Shown here piece after piece: positions 8,807-17,837 of a DNA stretch of 64,000 nucleotides. The first letter of the stretch is position 1; each line of letters starts with the position of its first letter. The notes under the pieces were generated by a model. It worked only from the letters and a program-made list of their open reading frames with translations, did no database searches and had not been told where the DNA came from. Both the position numbers and the translations under genes were made by a program. The stretch is from UBA961 sp049426725 (GTDB lineage Bacteria > Bacteroidota > Ignavibacteria > Kapaibacteriales > UBA961), in assembly GCA_049426725.1 (NCBI GenBank), contig JBMSYN010000003.1, positions 1 through 64,000 on the forward strand. Reading direction: 5' to 3'.

Positions 8807-10375
8807 ATGTCTGACTTACATTCAGAGATTAAAAGGCGCAGAACAATTGCCATTATATCTCATCCCGATGCGGGAAAAACTACATTGACTGAAAAACTGT
8901 TACTGTATTCCGGTGCAATTCGAAGTGCAGGTGCAGTAACGGGCGGTAAACATAGATCAACAACATCCGATTGGATGAGCATTGAGCAAGAACGTGGAAT
9001 ATCTGTCTCTTCAAGTGCCATGCGCGTGGAGTATGATGGTTTTCTATTGAATATACTCGATACTCCGGGGCATCAAGATTTCTCAGAAGATACCTATCGC
9101 ACTTTGATGGCAGTGGATTGCGCCATCATGTTGCTCGATGCGGCAAAAGGCGTAGAAGAGCAAACCGTAAAGCTTTTTAAGGTTTGTCGTGATAGAGGAA
9201 TTCCCATCATCACATTCATCAATAAAATGGATAGACCCGCTCTTTCTCCATTTGAGTTGATGGACAATGTCGAAAAAGTTCTTGGCATTACTGCAGTTCC
9301 TTTGACGTATCCCATTGGCGATGGTCCTGGTTTTCGAGGTGTATATGAACGCTCCTCCGGAACACTGCATTTGTTTGAAAAAACTGAGGGAAATAAGTAT
9401 CGCGCTCCGGTAAGCACAAAAGGTATTCATGATCCCGGTTTCAAAGCATTGATTGGAGATGATGCACATGCTCAATTTCTTGAGGAAATTGAACTTGTTG
9501 AAGCAGCATTACCTCCATTTGAACATGAAGCTTTTTTGCAAGAGATTATCACTCCTGTTTTTTTTGGAAGTGCAATCACAAATTTTGGAATTGAGAATTT
9601 CTTGCAGTATTTGATTGAACTTGCCCCTCCACCTCAAGGAATGGCTTCCTCTCAAGGGCATATCTCACCCGATGCTTCATTCTTCTCGGGATTTGTCTAT
9701 AAAATGCAAGCCAATATGAACAAAGCACATCGTGATCGCATTTCTTTTTTTAGAATTGTGAGTGGTGTGTTTGAACGAGGTATGACTGCAAAGCATCCAA
9801 GAAGTGGAAAGGAAGTAAAGATTAATTATCCATTCCAGATTTTTGGTCAAGATAGAGACATCATCGATATCGCATATCCAGGTGATGTAATTGGATTATC
9901 GAATCCGGGTACTTTTTTAGTAGGTGATGTATTGACAACAGGACCCGACTTCACCATTCCTCAATTTCCTCGCTTTGCTCCTGAAATATTTGCAAAACTG
10001 TATCCTGCCTCAGGATCTTTCAGCAAAAGTTTTAGAAAGGGAATTGAACAGTTGGGTGAAGAAGGTGTTGTACAAATATTTAGCGATGCCCAACATTCTC
10101 CCACACCTCTCATCGCAGCTGTAGGTGAATTGCAATTACAGGTGTTTCAAGCAAGAATGGCTTCCGAATATAATGAACAAGTCAAGCTTGATCGCTTGCC
10201 ATTCACGCGCATGCGATGGTTGGGTTCAGAAGTGAAACCCATGAGTTCTACATTAACATTTGCTTTTGATGATGCGGATCGAGAAGTGATTCTTTTCAAG
10301 AATGATTGGGAGATTGGATATCATCAAGACAGAACAGAAGGTCTGACATTACTCGAAAAACCTCCTTTATCATAA
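8807..10375 (+). CDS. prfC: Peptide chain release factor 3
   Basis: A 522-residue translational GTPase, the size expected for RF3. G1 is SHPDAGKTTLTEK (P-loop near 19-26), the switch I region has GGKHRSTTSDWMSIEQERGIS, G3 is DTPGHQDF and G4 is NKMD. Domain II and the C-terminal RF3 domain (MRWLGSE) follow. The TTSDWM segment separates RF3 from EF-G. RF3 recycles RF1/RF2 from post-termination ribosomes using GTP. The ATG at 8807 has AGAAGGA just upstream. It ends the ligA unit and is followed at once by a strong terminator. Confidence 0.95.
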   Translation: MSDLHSEIKRRRTIAIISHPDAGKTTLTEKLLLYSGAIRSAGAVTGGKHRSTTSDWMSIEQERGISVSSSAMRVEYDGFLLNILDTPGHQDFSEDTYRTLMAVDCAIMLLDAAKGVEEQTVKLFKVCRDRGIPIITFINKMDRPALSPFELMDNVEKVLGITAVPLTYPIGDGPGFRGVYERSSGTLHLFEKTEGNKYRAPVSTKGIHDPGFKALIGDDAHAQFLEEIELVEAALPPFEHEAFLQEIITPVFFGSAITNFGIENFLQYLIELAPPPQGMASSQGHISPDASFFSGFVYKMQANMNKAHRDRISFFRIVSGVFERGMTAKHPRSGKEVKINYPFQIFGQDRDIIDIAYPGDVIGLSNPGTFLVGDVLTTGPDFTIPQFPRFAPEIFAKLYPASGSFSKSFRKGIEQLGEEGVVQIFSDAQHSPTPLIAAVGELQLQVFQARMASEYNEQVKLDRLPFTRMRWLGSEVKPMSSTLTFAFDDADREVILFKNDWEIGYHQDRTEGLTLLEKPPLS

Positions 10376-10399
10376 AAAAGCCCCGAATTCGGGGCTTTT
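10376..10399 (+). terminator. Intrinsic terminator after prfC
   Basis: A fully palindromic 24-bp element starts the base after the prfC stop. AAAAGCCCC and GGGGCTTTT flank GAATTC, and the element is followed by TGTTGTTG. The stem is GC-rich with a U-tract, so it ends the ligA-prfC transcript and, being symmetric, could work on both strands. Confidence 0.9.
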
Positions 10400-10481
10400 G
10401 TTGTTGTGGTGAAAGCGGGATGGGAATTGCGATTATTTTCACAATTTGCTTTCAAAGTCAATAACGCTTCAAGGCAGTGAA

Positions 10482-12182
10482 ATGTTCCAACTTTTTTGCA
10501 GTATTTTTTTGATTCTACCCTTGATGGCACAAGCTCAAGGGGCAGGTAGATTGGTCTATCCTGTTGTAAATGAGTCACTTATTACAATTTTCATTGATAT
10601 TGTAAAGGGGTCAGATACCTCCATAAATGCCGATGAAAACAGCCCCCTCGCTTCCTTTGATAGTGTCTTTAAGGTTCTTGTTCAGAAAACAAAAGGAATG
10701 AAAGGCAATATTCCCTGTGCTGTGCATGTGAAAAAAGGACATTATGTTCTCAAACAACCGATTGAGCAAATAATGTCAATGTACATGCCAAATGGCAATG
10801 ATGGCCCTAAACTCCACATTTCATTTATTGGTATTGAAGATTCAGTCATCATTGATGGAAAAAATATCACGAGAACCAGTGGCTATGGTTTGCTCAGGAT
10901 TTGCGGTAGCAATGTGACATTATCCAATTTCAGGTTACAGAATGCTCCATCATTTGGAATTGTTCTAGGGCAACCATTTGCAAGAAGTAAGAATGTATTG
11001 ATTGAAAATGTGACTATTGATACAACTCTATCACATGGATTATTGATTGGTGATATTGACTCTAAGGAGCAAGACACGGTTATGATTCGACGGTGTTCAT
11101 TTATTGAAACCAATAGAATGAATGTTGGCGGGTCCAATCCGCAATGGGGTAGTGCTCTGAAATTGTTTGGTGCTTCTCATGTGTGGGTTGATAGTTGTCA
11201 CTTTTCGCGCAATTGGAGCGAAGCAATTTCTATCAATGAAAGCAGAAATGTTCGCATTACTCGATCCACATTCATAGATAACTTTGCTCCATCTGTGTAT
11301 TGCGACATTGCGCAAAATGTGACAATTGACAGAAATTTGTTTGTATCCACAAATGACTCCACCATATTCAAAACCGGTAAAAGAGGCATGGTTGCGGTAT
11401 TGCTAAGCAATGAAGCATGGAGTCCAACTGCGATAGACCATTATACAAGCGGTATTGATATTCATTCGAACATCATGATAAATCAAGGGGGAGTCTTGGA
11501 TATTTGGGAAGGCACTGCTTCTTTCCTACAGAAAGCGCATGTACAAGATATTCGATTTGCATTTAACTCTTGTTTCGGCATGTCAGCCGGAAAAGGCTCA
11601 ACAAATGCTGGGATCATAACAACTGTTTACTCCGCACCTTTTCCCTTTAACAGAACACTGAGCGATATACTGATTTATGGAAATATCTTTTCAGTAGATC
11701 CGGCAAAATGGTCACCTAATTATTGGATGAGAACCACGAAAGATCTCTTCTCAAAATTTATGTTTCAACACAATAGATGGAATAGAGAGTACCCAACTCT
11801 TGGCAAATATGTGAATGACGATAGTGGGATGATGCCTGACACATTTTCATTTTCCATGATAGGACAGACATCTTTAAAAAAACGAACGCCATCACTTCCA
11901 CATGTAGAAGAGGATTTTTTTGGTCGGAAAAGAGAAACTGATTCAACCTATGCAGGTGCATTTGAATTATCAGTCAAGACGAGTATTGAAGAATCTTCTC
12001 TCGATAATCAAGAATATGTCTATGACTATTTTCCAAGTGAACAATTTGTGAAGCCCTATCATTGGGAGATTGATCGCATTTTATGCGTGGATTTGAAAGG
12101 AAGAACAGTTGTATTGAATTGTGAGAATGGAATATGCCTGCTACCAGGCAAGGGACCCTATTTCCTCATCCCCAAGAGATAA
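10482..12182 (+). CDS. Secreted right-handed parallel beta-helix protein
   Basis: About 566 residues from ATG 10482; an earlier in-frame TTG at 10446 would put 12 residues before the signal peptide, so it is rejected. The signal peptide MFQLFCSIFLILPLMAQAQG is clear. Residues about 100-400 carry spaced strands typical of pectate-lyase-like beta-helices, for example VTLSNFRLQNAPSFGIVLG and ITRSTFIDNFAPSVYCD. The last 35 residues (RILCVDLKGRTVVL, then LLPGKGPYFLIP) look like a degenerate T9SS sorting domain. Such proteins bind or cleave polysaccharide, but no catalytic residues can be assigned. It faces the FkbM gene with no space between the stops. Confidence 0.75.
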   Translation: MFQLFCSIFLILPLMAQAQGAGRLVYPVVNESLITIFIDIVKGSDTSINADENSPLASFDSVFKVLVQKTKGMKGNIPCAVHVKKGHYVLKQPIEQIMSMYMPNGNDGPKLHISFIGIEDSVIIDGKNITRTSGYGLLRICGSNVTLSNFRLQNAPSFGIVLGQPFARSKNVLIENVTIDTTLSHGLLIGDIDSKEQDTVMIRRCSFIETNRMNVGGSNPQWGSALKLFGASHVWVDSCHFSRNWSEAISINESRNVRITRSTFIDNFAPSVYCDIAQNVTIDRNLFVSTNDSTIFKTGKRGMVAVLLSNEAWSPTAIDHYTSGIDIHSNIMINQGGVLDIWEGTASFLQKAHVQDIRFAFNSCFGMSAGKGSTNAGIITTVYSAPFPFNRTLSDILIYGNIFSVDPAKWSPNYWMRTTKDLFSKFMFQHNRWNREYPTLGKYVNDDSGMMPDTFSFSMIGQTSLKKRTPSLPHVEEDFFGRKRETDSTYAGAFELSVKTSIEESSLDNQEYVYDYFPSEQFVKPYHWEIDRILCVDLKGRTVVLNCENGICLLPGKGPYFLIPKR

Positions 12183-12860
12183 TCATTCGAATCTTCTTTT
12201 TATCATTCTCATGATGCCATGGACATATTTTATGACTCGCGCATGAAAAATCGTAAATGAAGAAATAACATGTTTGTTCAAAAAAAGAACATCAAAGTGT
12301 GTTTTTCTTGAAAATACAATACATGCAAAACCAAGTGATTTCATTCGCGAAATTGTATTCAATACATCTTGTTCCAATCTCATTTCAGGGATGAAATCAT
12401 GAAACTCGACAGTGATTTGTTTGATGCTTTTGAGTAATTCATCGTTCATACCTTTGAATACTCCAATCTCCGCACCCTCGATGTCCATTTTCAATAAATC
12501 AATCTTTTCAATGTTATGCTTCGTGAGAAATGAGGGTATTGAAATTGTTGGGACTTCAATGGATGTATGATGTTCATCTGATTGAAGAATCAATGAATTT
12601 GACTCAGGATTTGATGCAATGTGAAATGTCATTGTGCCATCAACATCGCTTGCTGCATAATGATATGCATGGAATTTTGGATGTTTGGGTAGGGCATGAA
12701 AAAGCTCCGGCATTGCTTCCACAACATGACATTGACATCCATATTGACCAATCAGGATGGAACTGAACTCTCCTTTATGTCCACCAAGATCCAAAACAGT
12801 CGATTGAGGACCCAGTATTGAATCAAATACATGATGACCGCGTATGCAGGGAAATGCCAT
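12183..12860 (-). CDS. FkbM-family SAM-dependent methyltransferase
   Basis: About 225 residues from ATG 12860; a GTG at 12926 would add 22 residues of unlike composition. The SAM-binding motif is STVLDLGGHKGEFSSIL, followed by the second acidic strand CHVVEAMPE. The FkbM signature IDLLKMDIEGAEIGVFKGM comes near the middle of the protein, with ITVEFHDF after it. FkbM enzymes O-methylate sugars of polyketides, glycolipids or surface polysaccharides. The stop codon abuts the stop of the convergent beta-helix gene exactly. Its substrate is unknown; the neighbouring polysaccharide export genes make a surface glycan a reasonable guess. Confidence 0.85.
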   Translation of the reverse strand: MAFPCIRGHHVFDSILGPQSTVLDLGGHKGEFSSILIGQYGCQCHVVEAMPELFHALPKHPKFHAYHYAASDVDGTMTFHIASNPESNSLILQSDEHHTSIEVPTISIPSFLTKHNIEKIDLLKMDIEGAEIGVFKGMNDELLKSIKQITVEFHDFIPEMRLEQDVLNTISRMKSLGFACIVFSRKTHFDVLFLNKHVISSFTIFHARVIKYVHGIMRMIKRRFE

Positions 12861-12973
12861 AATCTTTCTCTTTCCAGCAGAATTGTACCTCAAATTAGGG
12901 TATTGTGAACAATCCCCAAAAGACACCTGAATTTCTGGTAACTTGGTATCACGAGTCTATGCAACCTTTTTTG

Positions 12974-12981
12974 TAATTTTG
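12974..12981 (+). promoter_or_regulatory. Candidate -7 box for the PBP operon
   Basis: TAATTTTG fits TAnnTTTG and would start transcription about 37 nt before the ATG at 13025. No TTG is found at the usual -33 distance, so the support is partial. Confidence 0.4.
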
Positions 12982-13024
12982 CTCATGCAAATTGGGATTA
13001 TACATATGGGATGGATTGTATAAC

Positions 13025-15163
13025 ATGACTGTTAAGAGATTTCTACTTCTTGTCATAGGGGCAATGCTCTTAGGGATCATTGGTCTGACATTTTACATTA
13101 TGGTTTTTATCATTGACGAATTGCCTTCTTTTGAGCAATTGGAAAACCCTCCTCAGGAACTTGCAACGAGAGTATTCAGTGCAGATGGAAAAGTGCTCGA
13201 CATGTTCTACATAAAGAAGCGTTCTTATATTCCTTATGATAGTATTCCCGCTGATGTTGTCAATGCTCTCATTGCAACAGAAGATCGTGCATTTTATGAT
13301 CATTGGGGAATTCACCCCATGAGGATTGTAAAGGCATTCATAAAAAACATCATTGCCTTGCGAGCCAAAGAAGGAGCTTCCACGCTTTCTCAACAGTTGG
13401 CAAGAAATTTATTTTTGAATAGGGAAGTCAGCATTCGAAGAAAATTGAAAGAAGCCATAACGGCTGTTAAAATTGAGCAGACATATACAAAAAAAGAAAT
13501 ACTCGAATTGTATTGCAATACAGTGTATTTCGGAAAAGGTGCTTATGGTGTTCAGGTAGCGTCTGAATTGTATTTCAAGAAGAATCCAAAAGAATTGTCA
13601 ACTGCTGAATGTGCATATCTGATTGCACTTCTGAAAGGACCTGAAAATTACTCTGCTATTGGCAATCTTGAAAAAGCTTTGAAGAGAAGAAATCTTGTTT
13701 TGTCCATGATGGCAGACATGGGATTTCTCGAAGAACAGCAATATTATTCTTCAATGATGCAGCCAATCTTCATCAATCCCGGACGATTGGGAATGAAAGA
13801 AGAATCCATCGCTCCTCATTTTGTGGAAATGGTGCGTCAAGCGCTTGAAAATGACGATACCTACAATTTGCAAGACAATAATCTGTATCGTGATGGATTG
13901 GTGATCTTTACCACTTTGGATACTCGAATTCAGAAAGCGGCAAATGAAGCAGTGAAAGAACATTTGGCTGGATTCCAAGATTCATTTCGGAAGAATTGGA
14001 GTTGGAGTGGAAAACAAAAACTACTCACTTCTCTCATCAAACAAGCGGTGATGGAAAAACCGGAATATCTTGCTTTGACTGATCCGGCTAAAAAAGAAAA
14101 AATGATACAAGATGCAATGAATAATCCGGCATTTGTAGATACGGTAAAGCGTCGTGCAACAACCGTGCAAACAGGAGTAAATGTCATTGATCCCAAGACC
14201 GGTCATATTCTTGCAATGGTTGGCTCTTCACCGGAAGCAACGGCATTGTCCGGTGGTTCTCGATATACACTCAATCATGCAGTGCAGATCAAAAGGCAAC
14301 CGGGTTCTTCATTCAAGCCATTTGTCTATGCAAGTGCAATGCTCAATGGATTGACTCCGGATAGTACAATTGAAAGTGGTCCTTTTACCTATACATTACC
14401 TTCTGGTGGAGTATGGAGTCCAAGTGGTTCATCTAGTGGTCGAATATCTTTGTCAAGTGCGCTACGCTATTCCATCAATACTGTTGCCGCTCGTTTGATC
14501 ACCGAACATACTTCTCCATCAGAAGTGATTGCCTTGGCTCATCGAATGGGAATCAAAACTGAGCTTGATCCATTTCCAACTTTGGCATTGGGCGCAGAAG
14601 AAGTGACTCCCCTTGAAATGACATCTGCATTTGGAACATTTTTGAATCATGGAATCAATGTGGCTCCATCATTCATTCAAAGAATAGAAGACAAGCGTGG
14701 AAAACTCATTTATCAAAAATCTCGTGTCATTGAATTGGTCGATGCATTGAATCCCGGCATAGCAAAATCAATGATCAAAATGATGAAGGGTGTTGTAACG
14801 GGTGGTACTGCCTCAAGTATCCAAGATTATTTTTCTTATGATGCTGCAGGAAAAACAGGAACGACAAATAAATATGCGGATGCATGGTTTGTTGGATTTA
14901 CTCCTCAATTGGTTTCCGGCGTTTGGGTTGGATTTGATGATCAACGCATCAAGTTTACCGGCTGGTATGGGCAAGGCGGAAAAGCGGCAGCTCCAATATG
15001 GGGTAGAATGATGCAAAAGGTATATAGCACCCCTGGAATCCGATATCGACAAAAAAACTTTCCCGGCATAGCGAAGTCTGATTCAACTAAGATGTCAACC
15101 GGTCCAAACTCTGTTATTGATAATCAAATTCCATCGCCACCGACATATCAGAGTGATCAATGA
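13025..15163 (+). CDS. Penicillin-binding protein 1A (bifunctional class A PBP)
   Basis: 712 residues from ATG 13025 (a TTG at 12992 is less likely). One N-terminal membrane helix (about 5-30) precedes the GT51 glycosyltransferase domain with catalytic Glu in ATEDRAFYDHWGIHP and the GASTLSQQLARN motif. The transpeptidase domain has S428-S-F-K431 (SxxK), SIN (SxN) in LRYSINTVA, and KTG in AGKTGTTNKYADAW. It polymerises and cross-links peptidoglycan in the periplasm. It overlaps the next gene by four bases and opens a run that ends in polysaccharide export genes. Confidence 0.95.
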   Translation: MTVKRFLLLVIGAMLLGIIGLTFYIMVFIIDELPSFEQLENPPQELATRVFSADGKVLDMFYIKKRSYIPYDSIPADVVNALIATEDRAFYDHWGIHPMRIVKAFIKNIIALRAKEGASTLSQQLARNLFLNREVSIRRKLKEAITAVKIEQTYTKKEILELYCNTVYFGKGAYGVQVASELYFKKNPKELSTAECAYLIALLKGPENYSAIGNLEKALKRRNLVLSMMADMGFLEEQQYYSSMMQPIFINPGRLGMKEESIAPHFVEMVRQALENDDTYNLQDNNLYRDGLVIFTTLDTRIQKAANEAVKEHLAGFQDSFRKNWSWSGKQKLLTSLIKQAVMEKPEYLALTDPAKKEKMIQDAMNNPAFVDTVKRRATTVQTGVNVIDPKTGHILAMVGSSPEATALSGGSRYTLNHAVQIKRQPGSSFKPFVYASAMLNGLTPDSTIESGPFTYTLPSGGVWSPSGSSSGRISLSSALRYSINTVAARLITEHTSPSEVIALAHRMGIKTELDPFPTLALGAEEVTPLEMTSAFGTFLNHGINVAPSFIQRIEDKRGKLIYQKSRVIELVDALNPGIAKSMIKMMKGVVTGGTASSIQDYFSYDAAGKTGTTNKYADAWFVGFTPQLVSGVWVGFDDQRIKFTGWYGQGGKAAAPIWGRMMQKVYSTPGIRYRQKNFPGIAKSDSTKMSTGPNSVIDNQIPSPPTYQSDQ

Positions 15164-15825
15164 AAGAACATCAACGTTCATCTACATTTAATTTGAATGA
15201 TGATGTGTCGATCCCTGTCGGCACATTTTACTGCATAGGAAGAAATTATGCAGCGCATGCCAGAGAAATGGGTGCGGAGGTTCCATCATCACCATTGGTG
15301 TTTTTGAAACCACCTAGTGCATATCTTCCATTTGAGAATGCAGTATTGCATAGACCGGATTTTTCAGAAGAAATGCATCATGAAGTTGAAATTGCGATTG
15401 TGATTGGAAAAGACATCCCGCTTGATTGCACATCCGGTTTTCAAGAATATATCGCAGGGTATGGCATTGCATTGGATCTCACATTGCGTGATATTCAAAA
15501 GAAAGCCAAAGAGAAAGGCGAGCCATGGGCATTGAGCAAAGGATTCAGGCATTCAGCTCCGGTTTCCAAGCTCATACCATTTCAATCATATCCGCATTTG
15601 ACATTTTCTTTGTCCATCAATGGTAAATCACGACAGATCGGTGATACAGCATTGATGGAGCGGGATTTTGAATCATTGATTGCATATTGTCATTCCGTGT
15701 TTTCACTTCGAGCAGGTGATTGCATCTTGACGGGAACTCCTGAAGGCGTAGGTCCATTATATCCGGGAGATCAATTGACCGCAACGATTGATGATTATTT
15801 CACTATCCATTGTGCCGTGGCATAA
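15160..15825 (+). CDS. Fumarylacetoacetate hydrolase (FAH) family protein
   Basis: A 221-residue cytoplasmic protein matching the short FAH family (FAHD1/YcgM type). CIGRNYAAHAREMG opens the fold, and metal ligands lie in the EEMHHEVEIAIVIGK (Glu-Glu) and ALDLTLRDIQ (Asp) motifs. PWALSKGFRHSAPVS and ILTGTPEGVGPL complete the signature. Relatives are acylpyruvases, oxaloacetate decarboxylases or C-C bond hydrolases using Mg2+, and the substrate cannot be told from sequence. The ATG overlaps the PBP stop (ATGA), so the two are translationally coupled, though no pathway link between them is known. Confidence 0.9.
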   Translation: MKEHQRSSTFNLNDDVSIPVGTFYCIGRNYAAHAREMGAEVPSSPLVFLKPPSAYLPFENAVLHRPDFSEEMHHEVEIAIVIGKDIPLDCTSGFQEYIAGYGIALDLTLRDIQKKAKEKGEPWALSKGFRHSAPVSKLIPFQSYPHLTFSLSINGKSRQIGDTALMERDFESLIAYCHSVFSLRAGDCILTGTPEGVGPLYPGDQLTATIDDYFTIHCAVA

Positions 15826-15841
15826 TTCCCCTCATTTAACA

Positions 15842-17197
15842 ATGAATACTTTCTTCTTTCCAGTCATCCTCATTTCATTTCTTTCTTTGTTCATGATAGG
15901 TTGTTCTAGCCTCATCAATATGAGTAGCATTGATCAAATGATCACAAGAACAGAAAAGGATATTTATACCAGAACACTTCGAGATACTGCCGTGATTGAT
16001 GCAGTTCGAAATGCTCCCGGTCAAAGAGACAATGGCATTGTGTATCCTACATCACGGATTGTCGAGATGCGAAGAGATGTGATGCAGGTGGATAGCACAA
16101 CAACAAGAGATTATCCCAATTTCATTCGCATAGGTCTTTTTGAAACGATTGGCATCGTTGGCGCTGGTTCAATAAATAATTCGCTTAATGGCGGCTTATT
16201 TGGTATTTATGGATATTTCAACAGAAATTGGGACAGAACCATTCAAGGTTCTGAAAGCAAAGTGTTTCCCGGAGCAATTCACAGATTTGGCATCATTGAA
16301 AAAAGGCTACGTTGGTTCAATGATGCTCCGGATTGGACATTAGGCACTCATACCTTTGAAACAATCATGGGTGACAGAGATCCTGATAATCAATTGATGG
16401 GTGTTGGTGCTATTTATATCAGAAAGAGATTTTTCTTAAAAGAAACAATCCCATATGTAGCTGTGACTCCATCAATTGGATTCTCACTTTTTCCAGATAC
16501 CTATGTGAATCTAAGTATATCAGGAGATCTTGGCTCGATCGGTGGATTAAATCTTCGAACTTATGTAGGTGTTGGAATACCTTTTGGCTATAAAAACACG
16601 ATTCCATATGCTGGTATTGGAACATCATTTTTGGATTTTCTCAATAGAGTACCTGAAACTGAGAAAGAATGGAAATATCATGAACATTCCGGTTGGCAAA
16701 TTGGATTGGCTTCGATTGCAGGTGTTATGTCCAGTGCAGATAAACCATTTTTCGACCCAAATACCAATACGCCATTCAAAGGCATGATTGCTCGCATAGC
16801 TCCTGTCTCGATGTTCCTGCCAATTGCAAATAAAAAATTGACACTTGGTACATCATTGTTCAATCTCTTGCTTTTTGGGCAAAGAGAAGGCGGCATCGGA
16901 GTCTTGCCAATACGATTGGGATATTGGCAAAACATCATTTCGCCGGATGCATCCATTGAACCATTTTTGGAATACAATTATTATCCAACAAATATGGTTC
17001 ATTTTGGTGCGAAAGCTGCATTCAGAATTAGTAATCAAATCAATGCATTTCTTCAAGCCGGTTATTCATCCGGGTCACAAACAACTCAACTGCATCGTGA
17101 TTATTCCCAACTTGGAGATTTCGATATCTACTATATCAGCCTTGGTATAGGTATTTATGATCGATTGTTCTATCGTGATGAATTGCGTTATGAATAA
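15842..17197 (+). CDS. Lipoprotein with predicted outer-membrane beta-barrel character
   Basis: About 451 residues from ATG 15842. An upstream in-frame ATG at 15788 lies inside the FAH gene and adds a non-signal stretch. The signal peptide ends in the lipobox MIGC followed by SS. From about residue 110 the sequence alternates aromatic and glycine-rich amphipathic strands (GLFETIGIVGAGSINNSLNGG, LRTYVGVGIPFGYKNTIPYAGIG), as in outer-membrane barrels. No family was recognised. It sits two genes upstream of the SLBB export protein in a coupled run, so a role in exopolysaccharide export or surface assembly is a guess by context. Confidence 0.7.
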   Translation: MNTFFFPVILISFLSLFMIGCSSLINMSSIDQMITRTEKDIYTRTLRDTAVIDAVRNAPGQRDNGIVYPTSRIVEMRRDVMQVDSTTTRDYPNFIRIGLFETIGIVGAGSINNSLNGGLFGIYGYFNRNWDRTIQGSESKVFPGAIHRFGIIEKRLRWFNDAPDWTLGTHTFETIMGDRDPDNQLMGVGAIYIRKRFFLKETIPYVAVTPSIGFSLFPDTYVNLSISGDLGSIGGLNLRTYVGVGIPFGYKNTIPYAGIGTSFLDFLNRVPETEKEWKYHEHSGWQIGLASIAGVMSSADKPFFDPNTNTPFKGMIARIAPVSMFLPIANKKLTLGTSLFNLLLFGQREGGIGVLPIRLGYWQNIISPDASIEPFLEYNYYPTNMVHFGAKAAFRISNQINAFLQAGYSSGSQTTQLHRDYSQLGDFDIYYISLGIGIYDRLFYRDELRYE

Positions 17198-17837
17198 ACG
17201 AAATGCACGATCTTCAATTCTTCAGCGGTGCACAATAATCCTCAGTTTTGCTTCACTGTTTTCGCTCATTGGGTGCATGGAATATGTAGAAGGATTTCTT
17301 CCTCCTGCCCCGGATGTATTTGAATGGCGTAGCGGATTTTTTGTTCGATGCAATGGCAAGATTTTGTCTCCCTTGGAAACCGTACTCATTAATTATGAAA
17401 ATGGTTATGTGATGGGTGAAAAGGGAAAGGTTGCACTTTCCGTACCTCGCGTCACTGATTTTAGACTTCTCATGAATGCAATGGTTCAGCAGGGAGATGG
17501 AGTACGAATAGTACTGAGAAAGACCATACATCAAGAATTGCAATTGCCCGGAGTAACATTGGATTATACCACAAAAGGCATCACAATAAAGGATGGGGAG
17601 CGCATTGTGATGCAAACAGACACCATTAAAGCAGTGCCCGGAACAGATGAACTCATCAAGATTGATTCAGAGGGAAAAACCATCAGAATTGAGATAGGTT
17701 GCTCAAAACCCTGTATATTTACAACTGAAAGTCTCGGTACTGAGTATGTCTTAACAAGCTCATTGCCGGGTTCAAGAGTTGCTCTCACTGGTCTTGAATT
17801 CATTCCAACGCGCTTGACAAGGCCAAGTATCAGATGA
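17190..17837 (+). CDS. Hypothetical lipoprotein in the polysaccharide export operon
   Basis: About 215 residues from ATG 17190, which overlaps the preceding stop by 8 bases; a start at 17157 is possible but lies deeper in that gene. A signal peptide with several basic residues (MNKRNARSSILQR) ends in the lipobox SLIGC. The mature part is beta-rich with no recognised domain and no cysteine cluster beyond CSKPC near 170-174. It overlaps the SLBB gene by four bases (ATGA). Its position suggests an accessory factor of the export machine, but the function is unknown. Confidence 0.7.
   Translation: MNKRNARSSILQRCTIILSFASLFSLIGCMEYVEGFLPPAPDVFEWRSGFFVRCNGKILSPLETVLINYENGYVMGEKGKVALSVPRVTDFRLLMNAMVQQGDGVRIVLRKTIHQELQLPGVTLDYTTKGITIKDGERIVMQTDTIKAVPGTDELIKIDSEGKTIRIEIGCSKPCIFTTESLGTEYVLTSSLPGSRVALTGLEFIPTRLTRPSIR

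Noticed and set aside
9083..9475. Antisense frames inside prfC
   Set aside because: They are shadows of the GTPase gene with no ribosome site or family match.
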